Assembly: GCA_023079485.1 (NCBI GenBank)
Contig: CM041115.1
Location: 27,777,505 to 27,841,504 of the forward strand
From: Archilochus colubris
Lineage: Eukaryota > Chordata > Aves > Apodiformes > Trochilidae
Length of the DNA: 64,000 bases
Reading direction: 5' to 3'
A model generated the notes under the pieces. It made no database searches. It was not told the origin of the DNA and worked only from the letters and a program-made list of their open reading frames with translations. Positions within the stretch are counted from its first letter, which is position 1, and each line of letters starts with the position of its first letter. Made by a program: the position numbers and the translations under genes. Of the stretch, positions 22,537 through 36,824 are shown one piece after another.

Positions 22537-25295
22537 GATGGTGCTTCACAAAAGGAAATGAAAACTTTCAAAAGCAAACAGGAATCTTCATGCTGCAGTG
22601 AAACCACAACAGTTCTCCACACATGCATTCACAGAAGGAGCTTTTAAAACTTACAGAGTGCTTGTTTTATTTGACCTTTTTGCTGGCCAATTATGTCAAT
22701 TTTTGTGACTAATACAAAATCAAGAGCATTCTCTGGATTTCGATAAAATTGTTGTACTCTGTTTGCGTAGTTACTTCATAGTACCAGGGTTAAGAGGGTT
22801 ATTTTACTTTCTTATAAAGCTAAAGAGATTTTATACCTATTTTCCACCTGCAAAGTCATTTTTAGACTTGTTTCACTTGCAAGCCTACAAATTGTCTACA
22901 TAGCAGAAACTGCACAGAATCCTCTGACCATGAAGCCAGTCAATATATCAGGGCAGCAAAAATTCACAAACACTTGTTGCCCCCACCCTGACTTGTGAGA
23001 ATACATATAACAAGCCACCTCATGATTTTCAAGTCAGAGAGAAAGAGGGATTGTGGCAAAATGCTGACCTCAAAACTGTAGGAGTTTGGCACTGAGCAGT
23101 TATACTTCTGAAAACACACAAAACACCTTCATCCAACATCCCCAGTCTGATCATTCAGACCATTTCAGATGCATTTTTCTCACAGAAAATCTCCTAATTA
23201 CTCAGTGCTGCTATCAACTTATTATCAACTCCATGAAAAATTACAATACAAATATAAACACCTTTTGAGCAAACCTGAAAACTCTCTTCTGCCTATTTTT
23301 CTGGTTCCTCCACAGATTACAGTAGAACTGTTCAGTTCAGATATAATATTCTCCTCACAGCATTGTTCTTTCACACTGATTAAAAAGATAGGAATGCTCA
23401 GGCATTCAGTTAAGTCAGTAAGTGCACAGCATGGTTTCTCATGGAAGAACAAGAGGAGGAGTAGAAGGAGGGATGTCTCTTTATGTCACTGTCACACCAC
23501 TACCTCAGAGCAGCATGACTAAGGGGCTATGGGGGTGAACAACAAAGTGATGCTGCTGGGTTCACCCCTGCTTTGTTCATGTAGTTTTTTTCCTTTTCCC
23601 CCTGATGACTTGCAACCTGTAACTTTCTGAGCAATCTGGGTGTTCTCAGCTCTCCTCTGCATGTATTTTCAGGGTAATTAGTCAGCTGTTCCAGCCTTCC
23701 CTCTTCCTGAAGAATCAGCGCTACCTAATGATCTAAGAAGGAAGCAGAATACTACACTAGTGACATTTGCTGAGGTTTTTAAGCAGAGAGGAGTTAAGCA
23801 GGAGAAATGAGAGTATGAAAGCACTTACATAGGTCCTGTGTAAGTCACCATAACTCATTAGCACACAGTTGACTGAGCAGGAGCAAACTGAAACAAAAAA
23901 TTTATTATCAGATCAGAATCTGCTTCCTGCCTGCAACAAACAGCCAAAAAGTCAGGGTGCTATCACTGATACTGGTTTATTGGTTCAATTATGACCAAAA
24001 CATCAGGCCTATATTAAAAGAAACACAAAGGCTGCTGCCCACCTGAGCAAATCTGAACTCCTCTGTGCACCAAGAACAGGGTTCAGTGCTTTCAGAAGAA
24101 CTCACACTGTTCAGGACTGAGCATTTTTGAAGAAAGAAAACAAAACCCAAAAACTTAGCTATGACTACTGCTAATGAAATTTTGGTATGCTTTAGAAGGT
24201 GTCCTACAGTTCATCAGTTTTGCAGGGGTTAAGAGAGAGCAGGGGAGAAGCCATATCCAGCCTGTGATCCTTTCAAAGGAATCTGCTGCCTATCATTGAA
24301 GGTTCACCTGCACAAAGCAGGCCATAGACCTACACAACCTGTTTCAGGAAAACTGCTTTGTTTCATGGCTGTCAGAGCCTTAAGACTGAACTGCTATAAA
24401 GGGCATAGTCCAGCCCCACAAAAAAGTGTGACCTGCTCCCGAATATTTTCCCATTTCCAATATATGTCTCTCTCCCAGAGAGAGTTAATTCCACTAGATA
24501 GCACTGTATCTGCTTAAATACCATTGACTAAAGTATATACACAAAGAAGAAAAATATGGTTTTAAAAATGGCAAGATTGGGAGGTGGGAAGTTGTAAATA
24601 CAGTTCAGTGACTTGCAAAGGACCTCCAGTTTTCACCTGTATCTCTGGAAGTGCAGTTAAATTATTGTTCTTCATTTGGGTGCTGAGAACTTCACAGACT
24701 TAAAAGAATTCAAAACTTAATTAGAACCATATTTTTGAGCAATTGACTCAATAATTGGTAATGTTGTAAAAAAAGCAAGCAGAGGCCACAAAAATCCTCA
24801 CAGTATGTCAGATGGCTGCATCATTATCATCAGTTCTAGGCCTTTTGTGAGCATGTTGTTCACAGGTGCTATCCATTGCTCTTATCTCTCACTCTGCACT
24901 TCCTGTGACATTAATTTCTAGTTACCGGGTTACCAAAACACCTTTTTAAAAATTGAGACTATTTTGAGAACTAGGTAAAGTTTTTCGAATGGCACAATAA
25001 GTGTTTTTCAGCACAGCTCATACTAAGGGACTCCATATAGGCATTTGGAAAGTGTTTAAACCAGGAATGTACTTCTTATCTGGAAAAGATCAGAGCAAGA
25101 TGAAACATTTGCAGAAGCCTTGCTTAGAGCTAACAACTTTGGAAGATTCAAGAAAGATTTGGGGAGTAGGAAACAGATTTTTAAGTCAGATCTTACTTCC
25201 CCATCTGTATAGGACAGGAAGAACAAAGTATATAGAAAAAAACAAACCCATTCCTACTTGACAAGTTCTTTATTAAGCTACATTTTTTTTACACA

Positions 25296-25930
25296 GGATC
25301 ATGGAATTATCAGAATTGGAAGAGGCCTCTAGAATTCATCTAGTCCAACTCTCCTACTAAAGCAGAATCACTTCTAGAGATTAACAAGGTCTCCCCTCAG
25401 CCTTCTCTTCTCCAGGCTAAAGAGTCACAGCTTTCTCAGCCTTTTCACATAAAAGAGATGCTCCAATCCCCCAGTCATCTTTGTTGCCTTCCACTGGATT
25501 CTCTCACGTAGTTCCCTGTCTTTCTTGAACTGGGGAGCCCAGAACTGGAAGCAGTATTCCAGCTCTGGACTCACCTGGGCAAAGTAGAGGAGAAGAATTC
25601 CTCGACCTACTGTATACACATTTCTTTATGCATCCCAGGATTCCCTTGGCCTTCCTGGCAACAAGAACACACTGCTGGCTCATGGATAATTTGCTAGCTA
25701 TCAGGACCCCCAGAACCTTCTCCTCTGAACTGCTTTCCAGCAGGTCCACCCCTGATCTATACTGGTGGTTGGAGTTCTTCCTCTCCAGGTGCTGGACCCT
25801 ACCTAACTCTTACTCAATCTCATAAGGTTCTTGTCTGCCCAGCTCTCCAGTCTCTACAGGTCACACTGGAAATCAGCACAGCTCTCTGGAGTGTCAGCCA
25901 CCCCTCTCAGCTTTGTATCATCAGTGAACT
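25296..25930 (-). repeat. CR1 LINE, 5'-truncated in reverse transcriptase
   Basis: Minus-strand copy from a degraded tail (GGATCATGGAATTATCAGAATTGG) through a short 3'-UTR, the ORF2 C-terminus (ELEYCFQFWAPQFKKDRELRERI near 25490-25580) and the KVLGVLIASKLSMSQQCVLVARKA segment near 25640-25720. It ends with a TDDTKL..VADTPE segment near 25870-25925. A minus-strand frame continues into unrelated sequence up to 26153; that is chance read-through. Confidence 0.9.
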
Positions 25931-28900
25931 CTCTGAGTCCAACCACCTCCCTGAGCAGATCCTTTATTTGATCACACCACATCGGGTACCCTCTGGTACA
26001 GGTGCCAGGGTCAGGAATCCGATGCAGCCAGAGACCTTGTGTGGCTGCTTGTTTGCACAAAAGTTCAGTCTGAATTCCCAAATCCTTTCTCGCAGTGGCT
26101 TTTGGCTGTGTGGTGACCATGACTGCTTCTGCAGCTGGGAGGGGACCAATCACTGCTCACTTCGTTCCTTAAGCATGTGCCCCTGCAGAGTTTCTGTGAG
26201 AAGGCTATCCTGCATTCCATGTGCCCCACTCACTCTGCTCCTCCACAGTCAGTGGCTGCTTACAGATTTGCCTCAGTTTTCCTGACATGCCCCCAAGCCA
26301 AGTGGTGCTCTCAAGATATGTGCCCAGCAACTCTCCTGGGCTTACCTGGCTCCAAACCATCTAAAAAGATTAAAAAAAACAAACCTGAAAATTAGTTAGA
26401 TAGAATCTACTAAATGGAAAATTTAAAAATACACTTTCAAAGAGTAAATTGCAGAGTTTTCAGCCAAAACTGGAAAAACAAACTGCAAAGGGGCCACATT
26501 TTGCTATTATCCTAAAAGGAAAAATTCTTCACAGTACTCCTCAGGAAAATCACGGTTGACGTTACAGGTAAAGCCTGTTTTATCTGTAACTCTTTTCCTA
26601 TGAGCTCCTTTTTTATTTAGTTTTCCTGAAGATTCAGTCAGCAACATCACACAGTATATCTCACTGATTTTCCAAAGAATGCCAGATTCTGCTAGTTTGG
26701 GAACACTTTTATTTAAGGCATTCACCCTCTGGTCTTTCTTCCAAGTTAGGAGAGAGACTTCAACCCATCCTTGCCATGGACTGGCCATCCTGCTCCATAG
26801 ACAGCATCTGTGAAGTATTTTTACCATGCAAACTCTACAGCTCCACCCACACACTGTGAACTCACGGAGCTGAGTGTCTGATCAAGGGCTCTTGACCTGA
26901 TTTGATGACAAATGGCTTTGTCTTCCCCTCACTTTAGTGTCAAGAAGTGTTTTGTGGTTTTTTGTTTATTTGCATGAGGCAATAATGAGATTTTATGGCT
27001 AGTAGAGGTAATTTCACAGGCTGTAGGCCATCATTGGCAGAAAGTTAAGAGCACTGTGTTAGCTGTTTGAGGGAAGCAACAAGCACAGAACACACTGGCT
27101 TAAAATATTGAGTGCCCAGTTCCCATACAGCTAGAAGAAAAGCATCTGCTGTTAGCTGACTGCCAAGAAGGTAATGACACAGAGAAGACCTACAAAAATA
27201 TGCAGTAATAAAGGAAACCTCAGTCACTAACTGAACATTCTGTTAGCTGAGACCATGTGAATTGTTAGCAAACCTTTCCATCCCCAGGGAGAGAAAGAAG
27301 ACATGGAAGCTCTCTTTCAGCAAGGTTCCTTCCAAAGGCCAAGGCCACATCACACATTCCAGGAAAGACTGAACTTGGGTACTGAACAAGCATACTCCCT
27401 GCTGGAGCTCTCTCTTAGTCCTGTGAATACTGAGAAAGCTGCCCAAAGTAATGGACCTCCAGATCACCTCTGATGCTGCATCTAAATATCAGCACATCGT
27501 TGCCATTCACAGCTGATTAGTGTGGTCTCCAGATTTCAGGCACCACACATGAGTTTGACCCTGCTGCAGCAGCACCTTTGCTCCTCACAATGGAGATGGG
27601 CAATGTCTGTTCCCAACACAAGCAGAAGGAAGCTTTTAAGAATGGAATTATTTTTTAAATCCTGGTGATTTTTAGGAACAATCTACTTGTCCTTCATAGC
27701 GTATGTTTTCTAAATTCTAATTTCTCTTAAAAAAAACCAAAAAACCCAATTCTGAACTTGATGAATTGCTTTTAAATATTGTGAATGAGGCAGAATTGTC
27801 ATCCAATTAAGCTTCTGCCATAAAAAGTCAAAGTGGTCAGTCTTTCCCTTATCCCTGTGAATATTTATTATGCTTTAATAAATTACAAGCCTGGAAAGTG
27901 AAGTGAGATCACAAAGCTTTAATTTCAAACCTTTCTTAAGAGCTACCAATATCCCATTCCTGCTAAAATTTCACCCTTTACCTGTTGTATCTGGGCACTG
28001 ATTCTGCAAAAATATCAGCATAATTGTAATATTGTGCAAGTACAGACTTGTGCAGTACAGACTTCAGTCCCACTGCTTGATGGACTGCAGCCTTATTTTT
28101 TTAGTCAACAGCATCATTTTAGAGACACATTTTTATTGAAAGTTTTCCATGGGCACATCATGCATGGATTCCTCTGCATGCTAGGTGCACACCCTAATAG
28201 AACAGCAAGTCCTACTTCTATTTTGTTTTTCCAGCCTATCTGTGTACAGCTTAATTCTCACAGGTTATAGGCAAGATGGATAAAGTACCAGAATTTTTTA
28301 ATAATAAAAGATAAAAAAGATAAAAATATAAAACCAGCTAAGGCTTAAAAAGTGTTTTGGAAAGAGTCATATGCAAGTCCCAACTAATGTTTATGTGGTG
28401 TGCAATTAGAAATGATGCTGTAGTATTCAATATATTTTTTTTAGGTAAGTACAAACTTTAGCTCTTCAAAATGTTCCCAAATCGTATTTTCATTGGGAAT
28501 GGAGATCTACAAAATCTCTCCAGAGCTAGCCTTTCAGCAGCTAGTCTGAATTACACAGGAATCACTCTGTACAGTGAGCTATAGAGATGTCCAAGGTGCT
28601 ATTGAGAAAAGAATCTGAATTTTCTGGTGATTCTTTGAATCTGATACAAATTTCTTGAGATTATGAAAATACAACGGAAATAAACTAGCCACACGCTTTT
28701 TTTCTGTGTTACTTCTGTTTCTTCCTGATTCACAGTAGACTAGAAAAACCATGAAACCAACAGTTATTTCAGGCAAGGCTGCCAAGCTTTCTGTTTTTCC
28801 CAGGACCTTGCTGCTTTTCAGCCTTTTATATGACCACTGGAAACCCCAACTACATACTGCCGCTTCTAAAGGCAGGCCTTAAAATTGGCATGGGAGGGTG

Positions 28901-31900
28901 CATGCAGACATTATTTGAAATGTGTATGAAAAGTTGTGTTTTAAAGATAAAACAGGAAAAATCTATTCGTTATTTTGTTTAGTTAAATTTCACTAGACGA
29001 AATTTATTTTTACTTCAGCGGTCTGTCCATTTACTTACTTGCTAGACAAGGATTACCACTGACTTTGCTGACAGCCCTTGTCTGAATAAGACTCGTAGAG
29101 TCTTTACAGTATATTTGCCCATTTTTTACATTTTCTCCCTTCCTCTATTCTATTTCTATACTTCTTATACTGTATAATACCATGCACCATAGCATGTAAT
29201 TAAGTAGTAATTAAACTTCACAATTCAGAATTCTGTTTCTGCTGAACCAGAGCTCTGCTTGATTGAAGGCTCAATACTGACATTTTCTCAGTAGAAAATT
29301 TCCAAATGTCTTTTTTAGACATTGATTTTTTCCGTCCTGCACTTCTCTGTTGTTCTCTTCCAGATATTTAGCTTTAAGGTAGAATGAAAGTTCATTCTCT
29401 GACTGCATGGTACTTTTTCATACTGCAGAGTGGAGCCCTGATACGGGTGGTAGTGTCTTCCCCAAGAGAGTAGGCTGTTCTTGTGGGAACATTTCTGAAA
29501 TGTTGGAGAAGACTCACAGAGAACATTGTGCCCCTTTCTCCACCAGGAACTGAGATCCTCTTTCACAAGAAGAGCATGAAGTGTGTTCCCTCACTTGTTC
29601 TCTCAGACACACAGCAGAACCAAACGAGGCTTTGCTGTAGTCAGTAGTCACAGGCATTTATTGCTAAGCCATATTTTGCTTGCTTTCCACTTTCAGCACA
29701 GCTCTTGTGGAAAGGGTCTCAGTTGTGAGACCTCCTCAAATAACAGATGCATGAAATTGCATGGATTGATGTGACTAATTAATGCTTTGGTTTTCAGTAT
29801 CTGTAACATTTGGTACAACAGTACAATTCTGAAGACTGAGAATGAGAAAAAAGACAGTGATAAGTGGGAATGTCATGCTTTAAGAGAGACAAGGGGGAAA
29901 ACAGGCAATTGAAAGGAAAATTTTGCTACAAGTATCTACCTGTCACTAAGTGCTGAATTCTAGCTCATAGCTCACTTCTTTAACTACTGTTGTCTCTAAG
30001 TGTTGAAGACAAACCTAATACTTTCACATAATTTCAAATAGTAAAATGCACTGAAAAAAGACAGAACTGAGAAACTTGTCAATATTTTATTTGATCACCA
30101 AGACTAGCATTGCTTAAACTATTTAGCCTGTTTTCAGATGCTGTATAATATTAGTAAAATCAAATGCATGAAACTTGCAACTACAAATAATATTTTTAAA
30201 AGGAAAAATGTTTGTAAGAAAAGTAAGATTTTTGGATTTGGCATAAATGGTAATTACTGGCACAAAGCTATTCTTGCATTCGCAGTTGTCTGACTTGAAT
30301 AATTTCTCTGTGATGGCTACAAAACATTAGTAATACATGACTGAAAACAATTCTTTGGAAAGCTCACACTAGGCCCTGATAGACTGTAGATTGTTGTTAA
30401 GTACTCACTTGTCATCAAATGTATGTGAACTCTCTTTCTCTCTTTCAACTGCAATTGTAATGCATCTAAGTAATTCAAAGAACTTAGACACCAGAGCAGA
30501 TAATTTAAAATGTTCTACCAAAGCCTCAAATCTGAGCATAATGTGTGGAGCCACATCTATATTCATCAGTTAGGCTAACATCACTGCTGCACTCGTTTCA
30601 GGTTCAACAGGAACTCCCCTGCTCATTAATGCAAATATTACTAAGATTTTTCTTACCTTGTGTTAAGGAGTAAATTGCTCTGCAGAACGCTAAGCGATTA
30701 TGCTGGGAGGGTAGGTGGTTTGTATAAGCCAGAAAAAAAAAGCACAGATCTTTACTTGCAACAAACCAAAAGTCATTATCTCTATCAGATAAACATGTTA
30801 ATGATATTTTCTAAGCACTGAAATAAAAGCTTGTCTTAAACCTCTCTAAATCAGTTGAAAGAGAAGACATCTGGTTATTCAACTGAAAAAAGAGGAGTCC
30901 TATCAACCAGTCAAATGTTATCACAGCACAAATAGTATGTCTCACACCAAGCAGAGAATGGTCCCAATGCACACAGGAGGTTGCCACCTCCCCCTCCTTC
31001 ATCAAAATCTGTCATAACACACTCATGACACATTCTGCAGCCTTTTTAGGGATCATAAGTTTGTGAAGTGCTAAATGCTTGCTACTAACTTGCCTTTTAC
31101 AGTGCCAGGATGTTGATGTACAATATCTGCTAGGGTACAATAGGTAGCCAGCATAGCACTGTCCTTATCATTGCTTCTTTAATATTAGTTAAACCCAGGA
31201 CAGGGTTTAGCTGGCTGCTAACATTTGCTTTCATAAAACAATGGCAGATATGTCTTCCTCTCTATATCCTTGCCTCTTTTACTTTTTGGAATTCTCCCTC
31301 ACTGGAAATTCAATTTATAAGTGACTTGGAGTTTTTCTTTTTTGTTAAATTGAGCAGTTTCTGTTTCTCATTTTCTGGACTTTCAGTTTCATGAAACTTA
31401 AAAGATATGTGATAACTCAGTTTATCTCTGAGTGAGGAAAGTCCTGGAATATATAATCTGGCCTGAATGAACTCTCAGGAATATGGAGGGGAATCTCACT
31501 TCCAATACCACTATACGGAGAGATACATGACTATGAGGCAGCATGACTTTGAGTTTTGTTTTAGTACAAAACATATCTTTAATGCATTACTAATGGTCAT
31601 GTATATCTTACTGACAAACAGCAATGTCATACACAGTCATATACTTTACCAAGGACATTTTAATCTATAAAATAATATTGGTACCGTACCTTTAAGTTTT
31701 TTTCAAATCCCCTTGTTTCTGCTTCCAGTGCTGATATAATCCTGACATCTCTGCAGTGGGATGATTTGCTGTGCTTTGACAGAGTAGGGAAAGGATTGGA
31801 AGAAACAGAGAGCACAGAGTCCAAAGAAATACATGTTTCTTATATATAGAATCTCTGAATGATTAACAAATCACATTTAGCATATGTTTCTGATGCTTTG

Positions 31901-33741
31901 ACTATCTTTCCAAAGATGCAGTCATAACATTTTTTATAGTCTTAGGAACTAATGAAGCAATTAAAACTAGTGAAAACTGCTGCACTGGGTTCCTTAACTT
32001 TCAACAAGATCAAACCTACTCCCTTTCAATTTTGGATGTCTTGAAAAATGTAATTATGGCAATATAGCTGAAAATAAGGCAAAAGATACTAAGGACAATA
32101 CAAATAATAGCATTGTGTAAAACTTACTGCTTTATTTTATTTTTTAGTTTCAGTTTCATTATATACTGTAATTAATTCGTATTACACATACACTGGAATT
32201 TTTTCGTCAAAAGAATAAATGTGACTTCAGATGCAGCTAAACATAAACACAGAGGAGGAAAAAATATTTTTAAAACTCTGCATACATGTAGATCCCAAAG
32301 CTGGGGGGAGGGGTATTACCCCCATAAACTCTGCTTTATAGGTATTAAATAGAATCAAGCATGTGCAAGCTTTAAATTTAGCTCATCAGCTATCACAACA
32401 GCTGAACTGCTCCATGGAAGGGCAGCTGTCATTGGTTGTATACACATTTCTGTGCTCTGTGCTATGCTCGTGGAAAGTGTATACTGTACATTCCGGCTTC
32501 ATGATGACAGAGCTGTACCCCATGAAAAGTATTTCTGCTCTGTGCATGGCCCTTGTCTGCCAGGACTGCTGAAGCCTGCAAGCCCTTGCTAGAGCTTGCA
32601 TTGTCACCAGCAGAAATGCAAGATGGGGCAGTACATCCCCCTTTACAGAGGACTGGTGTTTCTAAGTGCACAGCTGCACCATTCCTGACAAAAATAAAAC
32701 CCATAAATTAATGAATAAAGTACATAGAGATGTCTAGAAATTTGATTCATGTCCCTGGCATGAATAGCATTTCATAGGCAGTTAGCTAAGCCTGCTGCTC
32801 TCCACTGGTTAGGCTTGCCATGCCTAAAGCAGGAGACAAGAACATAAATCATTTTATACAAAAGAAAGTGTACAAGAGGAACAAAAAACGAGGAACAAGA
32901 AAAATTTTAGAGGTAAGTCAGCATGAGGGCAGGAGGAAAAGGCACACTATCTCTGACACAACAGAGTGCAAGTGACGTGCATCAGCCAGGCACCCTCTGC
33001 AGGAGCTGCAGTTCCAAATTTGTGGGTGTCATCAGCATAACATCACCATCATGACTTCTGCTCCACAGACATCTGGATGAATCTAGTCCCAGGTTTCCTG
33101 CTCTTCAAAGACAGAGTCATCTAGATAAAGTGTACACCCTCTCACAATGAGTCATCTCACATGCCCTCTCCTAGTGCTAAGCTTCTCTATTTGTCTTCTC
33201 AATTAGAATTAAGCTTCTGGCTTTGAGCTAATTTTAACTCACCCAAGGGAGAGGATGCCAGTCCATCAGGAATTTAGGTCTTCAATAGGACTGGCCTTCC
33301 TGTCAGAGCATTCCTCTTGGCCCTGCTGTCGCACAGAAATGGCTCTCAACTCCTCACTACAGTGGTAATTTAACCTTGCAAATCATCAGAGAAAAGGGAA
33401 AATTCCACTGGAATTGAAAAGTACAGGGTTGTTCATGGGCTGTAGGAAGGAGAATGTTAATTACATTAAGTTGGGGCTCCCCAGGTGTCTCCAGCTCAGA
33501 GCACACATCCAATCATATTTTCAAGCATAACTGGTCTAAACAGGAGGTGTAAAGTTGCACTTTCCTGGGAACTAGAAGAGGCTCCAAGGCAGTAATAGTT
33601 AAAGTAGCAAACATTAAGCAGGAGAGCTAAAGAACCTTACTTTGTGGTTGTAGCTTGTTTGTTTTCTTTTTTTATGTGTTTGGAGGAGTTGAAAAATGCT
33701 GAATGACCTCTGTAGACCACTAAAACTGCCCAAGGTCTGCT
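25931..33741. other. long low-repeat stretch
   Basis: I recognised no gene and no interspersed repeat. There are A-rich runs (for example 28300-28335) and many short frames under 120 codons without domains. Its low repeat content contrasts with the CR1-dense flanks, so older conserved non-coding elements could be present but cannot be told from sequence alone. Confidence 0.5.
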
Positions 33742-33834
33742 CTAACATTCAGTGTTTTCCTTCTTCTTTTTGGCTAAATCCAAGCATAAGGTGTCGAAAT
33801 CTTCCATTAATGCTTCTGGCAATATCACACTCAC
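33742..33834 (-). CDS. weak candidate for a terminal coding exon, unknown gene
   Basis: On the minus strand a strong 3' splice site (CTTTTCTCCTTTTTTTCAG, AG at 33835-33836) is followed by thirty open codons and a TAG at 33742-33744. The peptide would begin VSVILPEALMEDFDT, include a KKKK stretch and end NTEC: an acidic-then-basic composition more protein-like than most frames here. Against it: the bases CAG|GTGAGT at the same point also match a 5' splice site, no upstream exon was identified, and no AATAAA signal was found close downstream. I do not recognise the peptide. It is reported only as a candidate. Confidence 0.22.
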   Translation of the reverse strand: MSVILPEALMEDFDTLCLDLAKKKKENTEC

Positions 33835-33837
33835 CTG

Positions 33838-36517
33838 AAAAAAAGGAGAAAAGTTCAGGACAGTGTACATAGGTTTAGTTCATGTTTGACATCAGACACT
33901 AAAATGGAAGAGAACAACCCTGAACTTACCAGCTGGCTGTCAAGAATGCAAATGTATTTAGAAGGCTTTAGTTTGCACATAGAGCATAGTCTGGTGCTGG
34001 AAATTTATCCAAAAACATCTTTTATTGTATGATTGGCATTCAATCTTTAAATTGCTTCTGTAAAAATATCTCTCACAATCTACTTCCGGTGAAAAGCTTC
34101 CAAACTGCAGGTAGTGTGTTTTCCCTGCAGATGATATGAACTAATCACACATAAATATCCATAGCACACTATGGGAAAAAATAATCTACATTCCAAATAA
34201 GATAGGTTCATTCCAAATGGGACCACAGCTGTTGAGCTCAAGTTATTCAGGAGGATAAGGGCAGCAAGGAATGGGGTTTACTGCCTCTCTGCCTTCTTTG
34301 TGGAGGTAGATGGCAGCAGGGTAGAAGTGCCCTTTGAGATAAACATTGAGAACAAACTACCTGCACAACAAAATAGAACTACAGTTTTATTTATCTGAAT
34401 GTCAAGGTATTTTTCTCTGACATGTGTTGCATCCTATTTCTTTTCTAAATACAATTCATGGGTAGCTCTTACCAAGTATTCCTCTTACTCATCTTAAAAT
34501 GCCAAAACATAGTTAATCCACAGCATGCTCTTCTTTAAAGATAGGCATAAATGCATCTGCACATACTTACATAAACACAGTCTCAATACTTCCTTAACCT
34601 GAAGAACTTTGAATCCATAACAATTAACCTGTTCTGAGCTTTAGACAAGAACTATAGCACAAATTGCAATTCCAGCTTATTCTATGCAAGATCCATAACT
34701 GTGAGAGAAGTTGCACATCTGGAATAAGTCATATGGTTTAAATTATAGGGGAGCTAAAAATGGAATACAGAACATCCTGGAGAGTTGCTGATTTTTTATG
34801 CATGTATTGACTGAATAACTTGCACTGAAAGAGCTAATAGGAAAATATTTAACTCTACAGAGTTTAGTGGGTTGCTGTTCTTCGGGACCAATAAGTCTAT
34901 AAAAGATACCAGTATATTAGAATACTCTGCAGATTTATCCTATCTTTCAGTCTGAAACTACAGAAAAAGAAGGCTCTTATTGGTATGCTTTGGAAGACAC
35001 TGTTTCAGATGGCCAGCCTTGGCCAAAGCAGCAGTAATTGACACACTAGAACAACCCCTATCCACCAAGCAGCTGGCTATTCTGTAGATTTAGTTATTGA
35101 TCTCTTAGTTCTAGCAAACAAGAATACCTCTTCCAGTAACAGAATTGCAACATAAGTACTGCTGTGGCAGGCACTACTAAAGCTGCTTTGTTCACACTTA
35201 AATTTTATTGAGTAAACTGGTGTTTATGCAAGTTGTTGTCAAGTTGAAAATATTTGAAATTTTATTTTACCCACACCTACCTCCAACAAAACACTTAGGC
35301 ATATGCCTAACAATAAGCATGTGAATAATCCCACTGATTCCAACAAACAGGATTGCTCACTGAGCTTGAGTAACTTTGTGGACCCATTCTATTGCCAGTG
35401 GTAGGTATAACATTGCAATGTGTCCTTTACTGCTGACAGTATATCACAAATCAGAAATGACAGGTCTGTGTGCAAGAGGAAAAAGGGTATCTTACTTTTG
35501 TGTCAGGTAAGCATGGCAGCTGCTATATAACCTCTGGCATCCACCAAAGAGCATTCTGGTGTTCAGAATACATCAATCCAAATCTTCCTCCCATTATTGC
35601 AGTAAAGTGGAAAGGTCTCACTTAGCCTAAACATCCCTGCTGTGCAGACCTTGCAGAAAGACAAGGCTCATTTGTGAGTGTAGCAAGAGAAGGGCAAACA
35701 AGAACAGGAGCACAGCAATAATATCACAGTATCAGACAGTATCAGAGAAAACCAGTGATAGAAATGTGCTCATGAAGTCATGCTGCTATGTAAAACCTTG
35801 AGACGACGGTTTTATCTCTCTAAGGAAGTCACTCCAGCACAGCACTGTCCTGGACAAGGAAGACAGGCTGTTCCTTCTTTTTAAAACAGCAGCCTTTTAC
35901 ATATTTAAAGACCAGTTACATATGTTCTATCAGCCAAGAATCTTGATTCTGACTGAACTAATGGCTTGCTTATGTTTCAGGCAGTTATTGATTGCTGGTT
36001 CATGTTTGGTTTATTTTCAAACAATTCACTATCTTCTTTCAAATTGGTGTACTCCTTGAGTATAGCCAGCAGTTCTGGGCTTGCACATTTGACTTGCCTA
36101 ATTTCTCACAGCTTCCTGCTCTCCCAGATACACACATTTAGCAGCATGTGTTGGACTCTGCCAGCTGTTAGTGCAGAGGATCCACAGGAGTTTGTACAGC
36201 TCATGGAGGCTCCAAAGGAAATGCAGGTCAATTTCAGACACCAATCCATTTACTTTGGTGCCTCTTCTTAGCAAGCCCGCTGCAACAGGAATACAGGAAA
36301 ACAATAATTTTCCCTCTCCAAAGTCTGCAGAAAATTCTTACTATCATTGGACTAACACAAATGTCCATATGAAATTGCTGGGATATGGTGAAAGTACTAC
36401 TATTCTCAGATATAAATCAGTAATATCATCATAGAAGGCAACACACTTGTTAGGTAAAATTTGTCTATGTTTGCTGTGACCAATAGCCTCCTTATTTTTC
36501 ATGTGTCTTAGCATAGT
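33838..36517. other. unrecognised non-coding stretch
   Basis: No gene or repeat family recognised. The overlapping frames at 35966-36434 lie in different phases on both strands and have no domain. Confidence 0.5.
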
Positions 36518-36824
36518 TCATAGAATCACAGGATCATAGAATCTTCGAGTCTAGAATGGATAGGGTGGGAATAGACCTTAAAGATTATGTAGTTCCTGCC
36601 CCTCTGCATGGATGGGGACACCTTCCACTAGACCAGATTGCTCAAGACCCCATCCAGCCTGGCCTTCAACACTTTAAGGGAGGGGGTAGACACAACTTTT
36701 CCTTGGGCAATATGTTCCAGTGTCTCCCAAACCTCACATTGAAGAATTTCTTCCTCATGCCTAACCTAAATTTCCCTTCTTCAAGTTTGAAGACATTCCC
36801 CCTTGTTCTCTCACTATACACCAC
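36518..36824 (-). repeat. CR1 LINE, outer copy, 3' end segment
   Basis: Minus-strand CR1 tail (CATAGAATCACAGGATCATAGAATC) followed by a 3'-UTR of the type also seen at 63319 (TAGTTCCTGCCCCTCTGCAT) and the start of the ORF2 end. It stops at TCACTATACACC, where a plus-strand CR1 begins; the sequence resumes in register at 37869. Confidence 0.94.

Larger units (their letters stand above)
20061..25295. other. non-coding stretch with AT-rich palindromes
   Basis: No recognised gene or family repeat. It holds an AT-rich TTAATTAA cluster at about 21551-21598 and a 19-bp exact direct repeat at 22489-22507 and 22518-22536. Frames of 116 and 111 codons at 20340-20839 overlap in different phases and show no domain. 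The 117-codon frame at 23169-23522 likewise has none. Confidence 0.5.

Noticed and set aside
25854..26153. Minus-strand frame joining CR1 RT residues to unrelated sequence
   Set aside because: Read-through from CR1 into flanking DNA; no evidence for a real fusion protein.
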